Below are positions 17,843-26,834 of a stretch of 64,000 nucleotides of DNA, piece after piece. The translations under genes were made by a program, and so were the position numbers. The notes under the pieces are model-generated. The model had not been told where the DNA came from and searched no databases. It was given only the letters and a program-made list of their open reading frames with translations. The stretch's first letter is position 1. Each line of letters opens with the position of its first letter. This DNA comes from Candidatus Competibacteraceae bacterium (GTDB lineage: Bacteria > Pseudomonadota > Gammaproteobacteria > Competibacterales > Competibacteraceae), in contig JADJPA010000001.1 in NCBI GenBank assembly GCA_016713505.1, forward strand, positions 2,493,501 through 2,557,500, in the 5' to 3' direction.

Positions 17843-19933
17843 TCAACCAGCGCCTGATGGTCGATTCGACCGGCCTTTCAACCGCTCAAGCCGCCACCAA
17901 GCTTCGAGCACGCACGCGACCGACCAAGCTTGGGAAGGGGCGCCACGAGGAGAGTGAGGCGGCGCGCCATCGAAAATTTCGCTGATGGTGCCCAAACCCG
18001 CATCCAACAGGTGATCGCGGATCGGCTCCAGCCAGGCCTGCGCCTTAGCGGCATCGCCATGCACCCGATAAACCGCCAGCGCATAATGACCCAGCAGCCA
18101 ACCCCAAACCGGACCCTGGTGATAGCTGCCGTCGCGTTCTAAAACGCCGCCGCTGTAGCAGCCTGTGAATTCAGCATGACGCGGCGTCAACGAACGCAAG
18201 CCGTAAGACGTGAATAACTCGCGACCGCAAACCCGCATCACAGCCTGTCGGGCGCTGGAATCGAGCGGGCTGTGCGACAGGCTGACCGCCAAAAGCTGGT
18301 TCGGACGAATCCGCGCATCATCGCCATCGGGACCGTCTAGCACATCGAACAATCCCTCCCCATCGGGGCGGATAAAGCGCTGGAAACCTTGCTGGGATTG
18401 CGCGGCCAGCCCTTCGTAAAAGGCCGACGACTGGCCGAGCCGGCGAGCGCAATCGGCCACGACGCGCAGCGCGTTATACCAGAGCGCATTGATCTCCACC
18501 GGCTTGCCGATGCGCGGCGTCACCACCCAATCATCGATTTTGGCATCCATCCAGGTCAGTTGCAGGCCCGGCTCGCCGGCACGCAACAACCCATCGCGGG
18601 GATCCATGCCGATGCCGTAACGGGTTCCGGCGACATGCCAAGCCACGATCTCCTGCAAGACTGGGAAGGCTTCAAGCAAGAGATCGGTTTCACTCCTGTC
18701 CTCCAGGAAAGCCCGCCATGCTTCGACGTACCATAACGCGGCGTCGACGGTATTGTAAGCCAGTGCCTCTCCCGCCGTGGGAAACACATTGGGCAACATG
18801 CCCCGATCGATGAAGCGGGCGAAGGTGAGCAGGATGCGACGGGCGACATCGTCACATCCGGTAGCCAGCGTCAGACCGGGCAACGCGATCATGGTGTCCC
18901 GACCCCAATCGCCGAACCAGGGATAACCGGCGATGACCGATTGGCCTTCCGGCAGCTCCGGCAGCGGCCGGGCAAAGACAAAACTGTCGGCAGCCAACAC
19001 CAATTGCCGTATCCAGTCCGGCGCCCGGCGCAATTCGGGCCCGCGCTCCCGCGCGTGGTCCAACAAGTCCATTTCTCGCCGCTGGCAGCGGTGCAACGCC
19101 GCGTTCAAATCCAGCGAGTTACGCTCATCAAGGCTGGCGACGACTCCCGTCCACACCCCAAGCGCTAAAGGCAGCACCGCTTCGCCCACACAAAGATGGT
19201 GGTCGCGGTCCGCCAGACCCCGCTCCCGCTCCAGCGGCAGATCGAAATTTTCGAACCAAGTCACCTCACCCTCGATCACACCACCGACGACCCATAGTCG
19301 TAGCGCAGTCTCCGCGGTACGAATCACCCGCTCGGACGGGGTTGGCGCTTCGATCACCGGTTGAAAGGCTGCCATTTCGGTGGTGGCGTGATGGTCGCGA
19401 CTGTTGACCAACAGCCGCACCCGCAAAAGTGGGCTGCGTCCGGCACCGTTCGAAAGCAAGCGATAAACCACATAGGTGGTATTCGCGCCTGGCTCCAGCC
19501 AAATCCGCTGCTCCAACACGAGATCGCCCACGGCAAAACGCCAGACCGGCATCCGGCCTTCCAGGCGGAAGGATTCGACATGCACGTAGCCCCGCGGATC
19601 GACGACCGTCTCGCTCCAGCGGTTGCTGCACAAGGCAACTTCCTGCGCCCCGTCCAGCAAAATGGCGTCAGCCTTGGCGAACAGCAACCGGCGATCCAAC
19701 GGCGACCGCACCGGGGCGATGAGCAGACCGTGGTAACAACGGGTCAAAGTGCCGGCCACGGTGCCGGCCGCGTAGCCGCCCAAGCCGTTCGCCAGCCACC
19801 ATTCGCGCCGCTCGGCCTGACTCAGCTCGCCGCAAACGGCCCGGCCGAACCGGATGAAACACGGCCGGCTGTCATCTTCGTGGGGTGGTGCGTCGTTCGT
19901 CACACGCCTTGATCCTTTTGAATCGCCACTCAC
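17843..19933 (-). CDS. Glycogen debranching enzyme-type amylo-alpha-1,6-glucosidase
   Basis: This 696-residue cytosolic enzyme has the two-part architecture of archaeal/bacterial-type debranching enzymes. The N-terminal GDE_N domain (about residues 25-250) has WWLANGLGGYAAGTVAG and TRCYHGLL. The C-terminal (alpha/alpha)6 GDE_C domain (about 300-680) has GYPWFGDWGRDTMIALPG, with the acidic residues typical of the catalytic site. The expected role is hydrolysis of alpha-1,6 branches in glycogen-like glucan. It has no signal peptide. Its start overlaps the stop of the upstream DUF192 gene by 4 bases, so the two are translationally coupled. No glgA, glgB or glgP is in the window. Substrate is inferred from the family. 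Confidence 0.9.
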   Translation of the reverse strand: MSGDSKGSRRVTNDAPPHEDDSRPCFIRFGRAVCGELSQAERREWWLANGLGGYAAGTVAGTLTRCYHGLLIAPVRSPLDRRLLFAKADAILLDGAQEVALCSNRWSETVVDPRGYVHVESFRLEGRMPVWRFAVGDLVLEQRIWLEPGANTTYVVYRLLSNGAGRSPLLRVRLLVNSRDHHATTEMAAFQPVIEAPTPSERVIRTAETALRLWVVGGVIEGEVTWFENFDLPLERERGLADRDHHLCVGEAVLPLALGVWTGVVASLDERNSLDLNAALHRCQRREMDLLDHARERGPELRRAPDWIRQLVLAADSFVFARPLPELPEGQSVIAGYPWFGDWGRDTMIALPGLTLATGCDDVARRILLTFARFIDRGMLPNVFPTAGEALAYNTVDAALWYVEAWRAFLEDRSETDLLLEAFPVLQEIVAWHVAGTRYGIGMDPRDGLLRAGEPGLQLTWMDAKIDDWVVTPRIGKPVEINALWYNALRVVADCARRLGQSSAFYEGLAAQSQQGFQRFIRPDGEGLFDVLDGPDGDDARIRPNQLLAVSLSHSPLDSSARQAVMRVCGRELFTSYGLRSLTPRHAEFTGCYSGGVLERDGSYHQGPVWGWLLGHYALAVYRVHGDAAKAQAWLEPIRDHLLDAGLGTISEIFDGAPPHSPRGAPSQAWSVACVLEAWWRLERLKGRSNRPSGAG

Positions 19934-20385
19934 GGAGATGGCGGTTTTTCGAATGTGAGCCGCTCGCCGATGCGGATGCCGCGCCGCGCCGCCTCACCGG
20001 CGTTGATCTCCAAAATGTAGCGCACGGTCGGCGTCTGGCTCGGATAAAGCGGACAGTTCGCTATCTTGCAGGGCGGCGCTTCCGCCACGATCTGAGACAA
20101 GCGCCCTTCGCTGTCAAAATACAGCAAATCCAACGGGATAAGGGTGTTTTTCATCCAGAATACCGCCGGTCCCGGCGGCTGGACGAACAACATGCCCCGG
20201 TCGTCAGGCAGCGCGGCGCGGTACATCAGACCGCGTTCGCGCTGTTCGGGAGTTTGGGCCAACTCCACCTGAAATTCCGCCGATCCGACCGTCAACCGAG
20301 TCAACTCCGCGGTTACGGCCACAATAGGCTGAACGCAAACCATCAAAACCGTTGCAACCAAACCAAAATGACGCATGTCGCTCAC
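19930..20385 (-). CDS. Exported DUF192 family protein
   Basis: This is a 151-residue protein. A signal peptide covers about residues 1-26 (hydrophobic LVATVLMVCVQPIVAV). The rest is a DUF192 domain with the family motifs RERGLMYR, MLFVQP and FWMKNTLIPLDLLYFD. Its biochemical function is not established. It lies upstream of, and overlaps by ATGA, the debranching enzyme gene, though a functional link is not obvious. It is divergent from tgt; its first bases lie inside a longer but unlikely reading of tgt. Confidence 0.88.
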   Translation of the reverse strand: MSDMRHFGLVATVLMVCVQPIVAVTAELTRLTVGSAEFQVELAQTPEQRERGLMYRAALPDDRGMLFVQPPGPAVFWMKNTLIPLDLLYFDSEGRLSQIVAEAPPCKIANCPLYPSQTPTVRYILEINAGEAARRGIRIGERLTFEKPPSP

Positions 20386-20506
20386 CCTTCAAAAATTCGC
20401 GAACCCTCGGAATTTCAAGCCATCCACCCCCGATCCGACCTTGTCAGCGCCGCGCCTTCTCGTCAAGATAAGCGCCCCGCAACACACGAGCACTATTATC
20501 CACATC

Positions 20507-21634
20507 ATGGATTTTGAAGTCTTTAACACCGAGGGCGCGGCGCGCCGCGGCCGGTTGAGCTTCCCACGCGGCACGGTGGAAACCCCGGCCTTCATGCCGG
20601 TCGGCACCTACGGCACAGTCAAGACGCTGACCCCGGAGGAGGTGCGCGCCAGCGGCGCCGAAATCATCCTCGGCAACACCTTTCACCTGATGTTGCGGCC
20701 CGGCGCGGCCATCATCGAACAACACGGCGGCTTGCACGGTTTCATGCACTGGAACGGGCCGATTCTGACCGATTCCGGCGGCTTTCAGGTATTTAGCCTG
20801 GCGGCGATTCGCAAGATCACCGAAGCCGGCGTGAAATTTCAGTCGCCGGTGGACGGCGGCACGGTATTTCTGGGACCGGAGGAATCAATGGCGGTCCAGC
20901 GTTCGCTCGACTCGGACATCGTCATGATTTTCGACGAATGCACCCCCTATCCGGCCACCGAAACGGAAGCGCGTCGATCCATGGAACTGTCGCTGCGCTG
21001 GGCGCGACGCAGCAAGATCGCCCACGGCGACAACCCCGCCGCGCTGTTTGGCATCGTGCAGGGCGGGATGTATCCAACCCTGCGCCGGATTTCAGCGGAG
21101 GGCTTGCGCGAGATCGGTTTCGACGGCTACGCCATCGGCGGGCTGGCGGTGGGCGAACCATCGGCGGAGCGGCTGCGGATTCTCGACGCGACCGTGCCGC
21201 TGCTCCCGCCGGAGGCCCCGCGCTATCTGATGGGCGTCGGCAAGCCGGAAGACATCGTCGAAGCGGTGCGTCGGGGCGTCGATTTGTTCGACTGCGTGCT
21301 GCCGACTCGCAACGCCCGCAACGGCCATCTTTTCACCCATCACGGCGACATCCGCATCCGCAACAGCCGCTATCGCCACGATGACCGCCCCCTGGACGAA
21401 CGCTGCGGCTGTTATACCTGCCGCCATTACAGCCGCGCCTACCTGCGCCATCTGGACCAGTGCCGCGAAACTCTCGGCGCCCGGCTCAATACCATTCACA
21501 ACCTGCACTACTATCAGGAGCTCATGCAAGCCCTGCGCGAAGCCATCGCCGGTCAGCGACTGGCGACATTCGCCGCGGAACTTTACGAAAAGCGCGGGCA
21601 AATCGCCCTACCCGTGTATAATGACGCGCTTTAA
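20507..21634 (+). CDS. tgt: Queuine (preQ1) tRNA-ribosyltransferase
   Basis: Tgt exchanges the anticodon wobble guanine of Asp, Asn, His and Tyr tRNAs for preQ1 in queuosine synthesis. The start at 20507 (MDFEVFNTEGAARRG) gives 375 residues, the length of E. coli Tgt; the frame is open further upstream, but those 44 residues overlap the divergent DUF192 gene and look non-coding. The sequence shows DSGGFQVFSLA, the second catalytic region around DLFDCVLPTRNARNG and the zinc site CGCYTCRHYSRAYLRHL. It is followed by yajC-secD-secF, the conserved order. queA, the usual upstream partner, is absent here. Confidence 0.96.
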   Translation: MDFEVFNTEGAARRGRLSFPRGTVETPAFMPVGTYGTVKTLTPEEVRASGAEIILGNTFHLMLRPGAAIIEQHGGLHGFMHWNGPILTDSGGFQVFSLAAIRKITEAGVKFQSPVDGGTVFLGPEESMAVQRSLDSDIVMIFDECTPYPATETEARRSMELSLRWARRSKIAHGDNPAALFGIVQGGMYPTLRRISAEGLREIGFDGYAIGGLAVGEPSAERLRILDATVPLLPPEAPRYLMGVGKPEDIVEAVRRGVDLFDCVLPTRNARNGHLFTHHGDIRIRNSRYRHDDRPLDERCGCYTCRHYSRAYLRHLDQCRETLGARLNTIHNLHYYQELMQALREAIAGQRLATFAAELYEKRGQIALPVYNDAL

Positions 21635-21735
21635 AAATCAGCCTCGAACCCCGCCCCCGCACCAATGCCGCCTGCCCTTCCCGATTCGCTGCGAGCGCGC
21701 CCGCGGCACGAGGCTAGCTATCACCGAGGAGTCCC

Positions 21736-22089
21736 ATGGAAAGCCTATTGAACTTCTTCATCCAAGACGCCGCCGCTCAGACCGCCACCGGCGCTTCCGC
21801 CAACGGCGCGATGGGGTTGATGAACCTGCTGTTTCCCATCATCTTGATCGCGGCGTTTTACTTCCTGTTGATCCGCCCGCAGACCAAGCGCGCCAAGGAA
21901 CACAAGCAAATGGTGGACGGCCTGAAGAAAGGCGATGAAATCGTCACCGGTGGCGGCGTGCTGGCGCGTATCACCGATGTAGGCGACAACTTCGTTCAGG
22001 CTGAAATCGCCGACGGCGTGCAGATCAGGGTTCAAAAGCAAGCGATCGGCTCGCTGATGCCCAAGGGCACCTTTAAAGGAAATTTGTAA
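21736..22089 (+). CDS. yajC: Sec translocon accessory protein YajC
   Basis: This small inner-membrane protein associates with SecDF. It has 117 residues, with an Ala/Thr-rich N-terminus, one transmembrane helix at about residues 30-50 (LLFPIILIAAFYFLLIRPQ) and a cytosolic domain with GDEIVTGGGVLARITDV. ATG at 21736 follows GAGGAGT. It lies between tgt and secD, as in most gammaproteobacteria. Confidence 0.95.
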   Translation: MESLLNFFIQDAAAQTATGASANGAMGLMNLLFPIILIAAFYFLLIRPQTKRAKEHKQMVDGLKKGDEIVTGGGVLARITDVGDNFVQAEIADGVQIRVQKQAIGSLMPKGTFKGNL

Positions 22090-22125
22090 TCGCGCCCCCG
22101 GCGCTCACGCGGGAATCACCGTTTC

Positions 22126-23997
22126 ATGTCTACTCCGCACGCCCTGAACCAATACGCCTGGTGGAAATACCTGCTGATCGGCCTCGTCATTTTTTGGGGG
22201 CTGATCTTCGCGCTACCCAATCTGTTTGGCGAAGATCCCGCCGTGCAGATTTCCGGCGCCCGCGCCAACATTCCCATCGACGCCGCGTTTCAAACTCGGG
22301 TCAGCACCGTACTCGAAGCCGAAAAGCTGCCGCACAAACGCCTGGAATTGGAAGCTGACCGTCTGTTGATCCGCTTTTCCGACTCTGAAGAACAACTCAA
22401 AGCCGCCGACATCCTCAAGGACCGCTTGGGCCGCGACTATATCGTCGCCCTCAATCTCGCCTCCTCGGCGCCGTCCTTCCTGCGCGCGCTCGGCCTGAAT
22501 CCGATGTATCTGGGTCTGGATTTGCGCGGCGGCGTGCATTTTTTAATGCAAGTCGACATGGACGCCACCGTCAAGCAGGTCGAAGACAGCTACGTGGATG
22601 AAATCCGCAGCCAATTGCGCAACGATAAAGTGCAGTACACCTCGGTGGGCCGCGCCGCGACCGGCGGCGTCCAGGTCGAGTTCAAGGACGCCGCCGAACG
22701 CGACAAGGCCGCGCCGCTGCTGCGCAAGAGCCTCGGCAACCTGCAACAAAGCGAGGTAGGGCCGCTCGGCCTCAAGCTGACACTCGGCGAGCGCGAAATC
22801 AAGGAAAAACGCGATTTCGCCCTGCAACAGAACATCACCACCCTGCGCAACCGGGTCAACGAACTGGGAGTCGCCGAACCGATCATCCAGCAGCAGGGCA
22901 GCGACCGGATCGTGGTGCAGCTGCCCGGCGTTCAGGATACCGCCCGCGCCAAGGAAATCCTGGGGGCGACCGCCACCCTGGAATTCCGGCTGGCCGATGA
23001 GGAAAACGATTGGACTCAAGCGGCCAGCACCAATCGGATTCCCATCAATTCGCGGTTGTACAAAGACCGGCAAGGCCGGCCGGTGCTCCTGCAAAAACGG
23101 GTAATGCTGACCGGTGATTCCATCGTCGACGCTTCCTCCGGCCTCGACCAGCAGAACGGTGGGCCGGCGGTGTTCATTTCACTGGATGGCAAAGGCGCCA
23201 GCCGCATGGAAGCCGGCACCAAGGACAACATCGGCAAGCGCATGGCGGTGGTGTTCATCGAAAATAAAACTGAAACCAAACGGGTGGACGGCGAACTTAG
23301 AAAGAACACCTACACCGTTGAAGAGGTGATCAACGTCGCCACCATCCGCGACCGGCTGGGCCGGCGCTTCCAGATCACCGGCCTGGACAGCACCCGCGAG
23401 GCCCGCGATCTGGCCTTGCTGCTGCGGGCCGGCGCGCTGGTCAGCCCCATCGAAATCATCGAGGAGCGCACGGTCGGCCCTAGCGCCGGCAAGGAAAACA
23501 TCGCCCAGGGCTTCCGCGCCGCCGCCATCGCGTTGCTGGTAATCGCCGGTTTCATGATCTGGCGTTACAAAATCTTCGGTCTGATCGCTACCGCCGCGCT
23601 GGTGGCCAACGTCGTGCTGCTGATCGCCGCTCTGTCGATGCTGCAAGCGACCCTCACCTTGCCCGGCATCGCCGGCATCGTGCTGACCATGGGCATGGCG
23701 GTGGACGCCAACGTGCTGATTTACGAGCGCATCCGCGAGGAGCTGCGCAACGGCAACAGCCCGCAGGCGGCGATTCACGCCGGTTTCCACCGGGCGTTTG
23801 ACACCATCCTCGATTCCAATCTGACTACCCTGATCGCGGCGATCATGCTGTTCGGCTTTGGCACCGGCCCGATCAAGGGCTTTGCGGTCACGCTCAGCAT
23901 CGGCATCCTGACTTCCATGTTCACGGCGGTCACCGGCTCGCGGGCGCTGGTCAACCTCCTTTACGGCGGCCGCAAGCTGCACACATTGACCGTCTGA
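22126..23997 (+). CDS. secD: Protein translocase subunit SecD
   Basis: SecD and SecF use the proton gradient to aid late steps of Sec export. This 623-residue protein has an N-terminal transmembrane helix (about 15-33), a large periplasmic domain beginning with the LGLDLRGGVHFLMQVD motif, and a C-terminal group of five helices from about residue 455. GMAVDANVLIYERIREE carries the conserved Asp and Arg of transmembrane helix 4. Length and order match E. coli SecD (615). It is in the tgt-yajC-secDF operon; secF begins 7 bases after the stop. Confidence 0.97.
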   Translation: MSTPHALNQYAWWKYLLIGLVIFWGLIFALPNLFGEDPAVQISGARANIPIDAAFQTRVSTVLEAEKLPHKRLELEADRLLIRFSDSEEQLKAADILKDRLGRDYIVALNLASSAPSFLRALGLNPMYLGLDLRGGVHFLMQVDMDATVKQVEDSYVDEIRSQLRNDKVQYTSVGRAATGGVQVEFKDAAERDKAAPLLRKSLGNLQQSEVGPLGLKLTLGEREIKEKRDFALQQNITTLRNRVNELGVAEPIIQQQGSDRIVVQLPGVQDTARAKEILGATATLEFRLADEENDWTQAASTNRIPINSRLYKDRQGRPVLLQKRVMLTGDSIVDASSGLDQQNGGPAVFISLDGKGASRMEAGTKDNIGKRMAVVFIENKTETKRVDGELRKNTYTVEEVINVATIRDRLGRRFQITGLDSTREARDLALLLRAGALVSPIEIIEERTVGPSAGKENIAQGFRAAAIALLVIAGFMIWRYKIFGLIATAALVANVVLLIAALSMLQATLTLPGIAGIVLTMGMAVDANVLIYERIREELRNGNSPQAAIHAGFHRAFDTILDSNLTTLIAAIMLFGFGTGPIKGFAVTLSIGILTSMFTAVTGSRALVNLLYGGRKLHTLTV

Positions 23998-24004
23998 ACG
24001 GCGG

Positions 24005-24961
24005 ATGGAAACACGCATGAGACCCTTCTTCAGCCTTTACGACACCCACATCGATTTTCTGCGCTGGCGCAAGCTGGCGATGATCTGGTCGGTCGTGGTG
24101 CTGTTAATCGCCATCATCGCGCTGCTGGTCCGAGGCATGAATCTGGGGCTGGATTTTACCGGCGGCACGGTGTTGGAAGTGCAATACCCGCAACCGGTGG
24201 AAATTCCGAAGATCCGTGAAACGCTGGCCAAGGCTGGTTTTGGCGCGGCCCAAACCCAGCATTTCGGCACCGCCCGCGACGTACTCATTCGTATTCCGCC
24301 GCACGGCGAACAGAACAACGCCGCCACGCTGAGCAATGAGGTGCTGCGCGCCCTGCAAACCGCCGAGGGCGGCGCGGGCGCGACCTTGGCGCGGGCGGAA
24401 TTCGTCGGCCCGCAAGTCGGCCAGGAGCTGGTGGAACAAGGCGGACTGGCGGCGCTCGGCGCGCTGGCCGGCATCCTGGTCTACGTGATGTTCCGCTTTG
24501 AATGGCGGCTGGCGGTCGGCACCATCGCCGCCACCATCCACGACGTGCTGTTCACGGTCGGCTGGTTTTCGCTGTTTCAGATCGAGTTCGATCTGACAGT
24601 GCTGGCGGCGGTGCTGGCGGTGATCGGCTACTCGGTCAACGACACGGTGGTGGTGCTGGATCGCATCCGCGAGAACTTCCGCAAGCGCCGCAAAGGCTCC
24701 ACGCTGGAGATCATGAACTCGTCGATCAATGAAACGCTCTCGCGCACCATCATGACCAGTTTCGTGACGCTGCTGTCGGTGATCGTGATGTATTTCTTCG
24801 GCGGTGTGGTGATGCGCGGTTTTTCCATCGCCATGATCATCGGCATCATGGTCGGCACCTACTCGTCAATCTATATCGCCAGCGCCACCGCGCTCTATCT
24901 GGGCATCAGCCGCGAGGACTTGCTGCCCCGCGCCAAGGAAACGGCCGACGAGCATCCCTGA
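24005..24961 (+). CDS. secF: Protein translocase subunit SecF
   Basis: SecF is the partner of SecD in the inner membrane. The 318 residues include six transmembrane helices, the first-domain motif GLDFTGGTVLEVQYP and the helix-4 motif GYSVNDTVVVLDRIRENFRK. Initiation could also be at the second ATG (24017), which gives MRPFFSLYDTHIDFLRWR and fits homologues well. It is the last gene of the operon; a perfect 12-bp hairpin lies just after it. Confidence 0.96.
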   Translation: METRMRPFFSLYDTHIDFLRWRKLAMIWSVVVLLIAIIALLVRGMNLGLDFTGGTVLEVQYPQPVEIPKIRETLAKAGFGAAQTQHFGTARDVLIRIPPHGEQNNAATLSNEVLRALQTAEGGAGATLARAEFVGPQVGQELVEQGGLAALGALAGILVYVMFRFEWRLAVGTIAATIHDVLFTVGWFSLFQIEFDLTVLAAVLAVIGYSVNDTVVVLDRIRENFRKRRKGSTLEIMNSSINETLSRTIMTSFVTLLSVIVMYFFGGVVMRGFSIAMIIGIMVGTYSSIYIASATALYLGISREDLLPRAKETADEHP

Positions 24962-24979
24962 GCGATCCTCCGAAAACGC

Positions 24980-25006
24980 AAGAGGGAGGCTTTTAGCCTC
25001 CCTCTT
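24980..25006. terminator. Strong hairpin terminator after secF, possibly bidirectional
   Basis: AAGAGGGAGGCT (24980-24991) and AGCCTCCCTCTT (24995-25006) form a perfect 12-bp stem with a TTT loop. It lies 19 bases after the secF stop and before the stop of the convergent gene at 25032. The A-rich left flank and CTT right flank would serve either strand. Confidence 0.8.
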
Positions 25007-25031
25007 TGCTTCTATCGCAACGCGATGAGGC

Positions 25032-25349
25032 TTAATGGGGGGTCCGAAGTTGGGTGAATGGGTCAGACTCGTCCAACTGTGGTATCGCCAGATTCGCTTG
25101 TGTGCTATCTTTACGTTGCAGCGTATCGCTTGCTACGCCCCGAATGACCAAGCGCGCCCAGCCGGCCGCGATCAGCCACAGCAGGACGCCCAACGCGACG
25201 GGACCGCCCGCCGCGGTGCCTAGTCCGTAGGCGATGCTGGCCAAACCGCTCAACCAGAACACGCCGATCGGGGCGGCGGTGCAGGCCACGCAGCCGTAAC
25301 GGACCACGGCCGCCGGGGGAATAAAAAGTGCGAGCACGGTTCTCTTCAT
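25032..25349 (-). CDS. Small membrane protein of unknown function
   Basis: I do not recognise a family for this 105-residue protein. It has two or three hydrophobic segments (about residues 5-20, 26-50 and 53-70), Cys20 and Cys23 in YGCVACTAAP, and a polar C-terminal tail of about 30 residues. A good ribosome-binding site (GAGGA seven bases before ATG) supports the start. The Cys pair at the start of a membrane segment could bind metal or take part in a disulfide, but this is only a possibility. It is transcribed alone, convergent with secF. Confidence 0.65.
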   Translation of the reverse strand: MKRTVLALFIPPAAVVRYGCVACTAAPIGVFWLSGLASIAYGLGTAAGGPVALGVLLWLIAAGWARLVIRGVASDTLQRKDSTQANLAIPQLDESDPFTQLRTPH

Positions 25350-25580
25350 GACCTATTCCTCAGGGGAGTTACCAAGAGCTGTCGGCCAAGGAGGGCGACA
25401 AAGGGAAGGAAGTGTATATCCGTATATTCAATCTAGGTTCCAATTGCTTATTAATATAATGTCATCGACTCGCAAACGCGAGACGTTTGTCGTTTGTCCG
25501 ATTAAAAGTCTGCCGCGCCTCGTTGCAAAACCGCACCACGTCCAATATAACTAACAATTCTGATGCTGTAGGAGGTTTGA
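25350..25580. other. Divergent intergenic region before response regulator
   Basis: This 231-base region separates the divergent membrane-protein and regulator genes. It has a somewhat A/T-richer middle (25425-25460) and a strong AGGAGG at 25570-25575 before ATG 25581. No operator was recognised. Confidence 0.4.
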
Positions 25581-26744
25581 ATGAACATCAAAAAGGCACT
25601 GGTGGTGGATGACTCGAAAGTTGCTCATCTCACCTTGCGCAAGCTGCTGCTGGAGCGCGGTGTCGAGGTCGATTGGGTCGGATCGGGTGAAGACTGCATC
25701 AAATATCTGGACAACAAGAAACCCGATATCATTTTCATGGATGTCATGATGCCCGGCATGGACGGTTTCGAAACCAGCCGGGCCATCACCGGGCAAAACC
25801 TCCAGGATTCTCCGCCCATCATCATGTGTTCCGCCAATGCCACCGACGAGGACAAGCGGGATGCCAAGGAAAGCGGCGCGGTCAGTTTTCTGTCGAAGCC
25901 TTATACCCCCAACCAGCTCGACGCCGTGCTGCGCGCCGTCGGTGAAGGAACCGCCGTCATCTCGCTGGAAGAAGCGGCGACCCCCGCGACCGCGATTCCG
26001 ATGCCGACCGTGGTCGAAAAACCGACGCCGGCTCCCGCCGCGCCTTCGCTCGCGACCAGAGAGGCGCCAGCCACGCCAACGCTCGCTGAGGGCGCTGGCG
26101 ATATCGAGCAGCTCGCCGAACGCGTCGCCTGGGCGGCGGCCGAGAAGGTCGCTCGCGACATCATTCAAGAACTGGTGCCCAATTTAGCTCGGGAAATCGC
26201 CACGCAAACCGCGCGCGGCGTTTCCGAAGACCTGGGACGGCGCGCGGCCCACGCGGCGGTGCGCGCCGCTCAGGAAGCCGCCAAACAGGTGGCTACCGAA
26301 ATCGCCCGAGGCACCGCCGAACGTACGGCGCGCAGCGCCGCCCAGGAAAGCGCTCGCAGCGTGGCCGAACAAGCGGCCCGCGAAGTCAGCGAAGGCGTTT
26401 CCCAGCGCAACGTCGCCCGGAGCTTGGAGCTGAACCGCGAGGAATTGCTCAAGGAACTCGAAACTCAGATCGACCAGCAGAGCAAGGCCAACCTGACCCT
26501 GCTCACAGCCAACCCGGAATTCAAACAGCAGCTCGTGCAAACGGTCCGCTCGGGCATTCAACCGGTGATCGAAACCATTGCTCGGGAAACCGCCGAGCGG
26601 GCGATTTTGCAAGCCGGCGCCAACCTCGGCGCGTCGGCCGAAAGCTCCTTGGCCTCACGCGTCACCTTGGCGCTGACGCTGGGCATCGTCGCGTTGGTCG
26701 GTTCGGCCGCTGCCTTGTTGGGGTACGTTTTCAAGCTGTTTTGA
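25581..26744 (+). CDS. Tail-anchored response regulator with long Ala-rich amphipathic region
   Basis: This 387-residue protein has a canonical N-terminal receiver domain (about residues 1-125): VVDDS acidic pair, phospho-acceptor Asp in FMDVMMPGMDG, and Lys in LSKPYTP. A Pro/Ala/Thr linker (about 130-175) leads to some 190 residues of Ala/Glu/Arg-rich, periodic amphipathic helix (AERVAWAAAEKVARDI, RTARSAAQESARSVAEQAARE). A single transmembrane helix closes the C-terminus (about 358-385, ending AALLGYVFKLF). It has no DNA-binding or enzymatic output domain. The likely layout is a cytosolic receiver held at the inner membrane by a C-terminal anchor. The partner kinase is unknown. AGGAGG precedes the ATG. 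Confidence 0.85.
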   Translation: MNIKKALVVDDSKVAHLTLRKLLLERGVEVDWVGSGEDCIKYLDNKKPDIIFMDVMMPGMDGFETSRAITGQNLQDSPPIIMCSANATDEDKRDAKESGAVSFLSKPYTPNQLDAVLRAVGEGTAVISLEEAATPATAIPMPTVVEKPTPAPAAPSLATREAPATPTLAEGAGDIEQLAERVAWAAAEKVARDIIQELVPNLAREIATQTARGVSEDLGRRAAHAAVRAAQEAAKQVATEIARGTAERTARSAAQESARSVAEQAAREVSEGVSQRNVARSLELNREELLKELETQIDQQSKANLTLLTANPEFKQQLVQTVRSGIQPVIETIARETAERAILQAGANLGASAESSLASRVTLALTLGIVALVGSAAALLGYVFKLF

Positions 26745-26834
26745 AGCACAGCGCCGCCGCGCGGTTGGCCTCCGGCCGGTTTTCGGTAACGGCGTGGTGG
26801 TGTTGCCGCAAGCGGGTGTTGGAATGGAGGTCTC

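Noticed and set aside
20375..20506. 44-residue N-terminal extension of tgt
   Set aside because: Family length and the MDFEVFNTEG start place initiation at 20507; the extension overlaps the divergent DUF192 gene.
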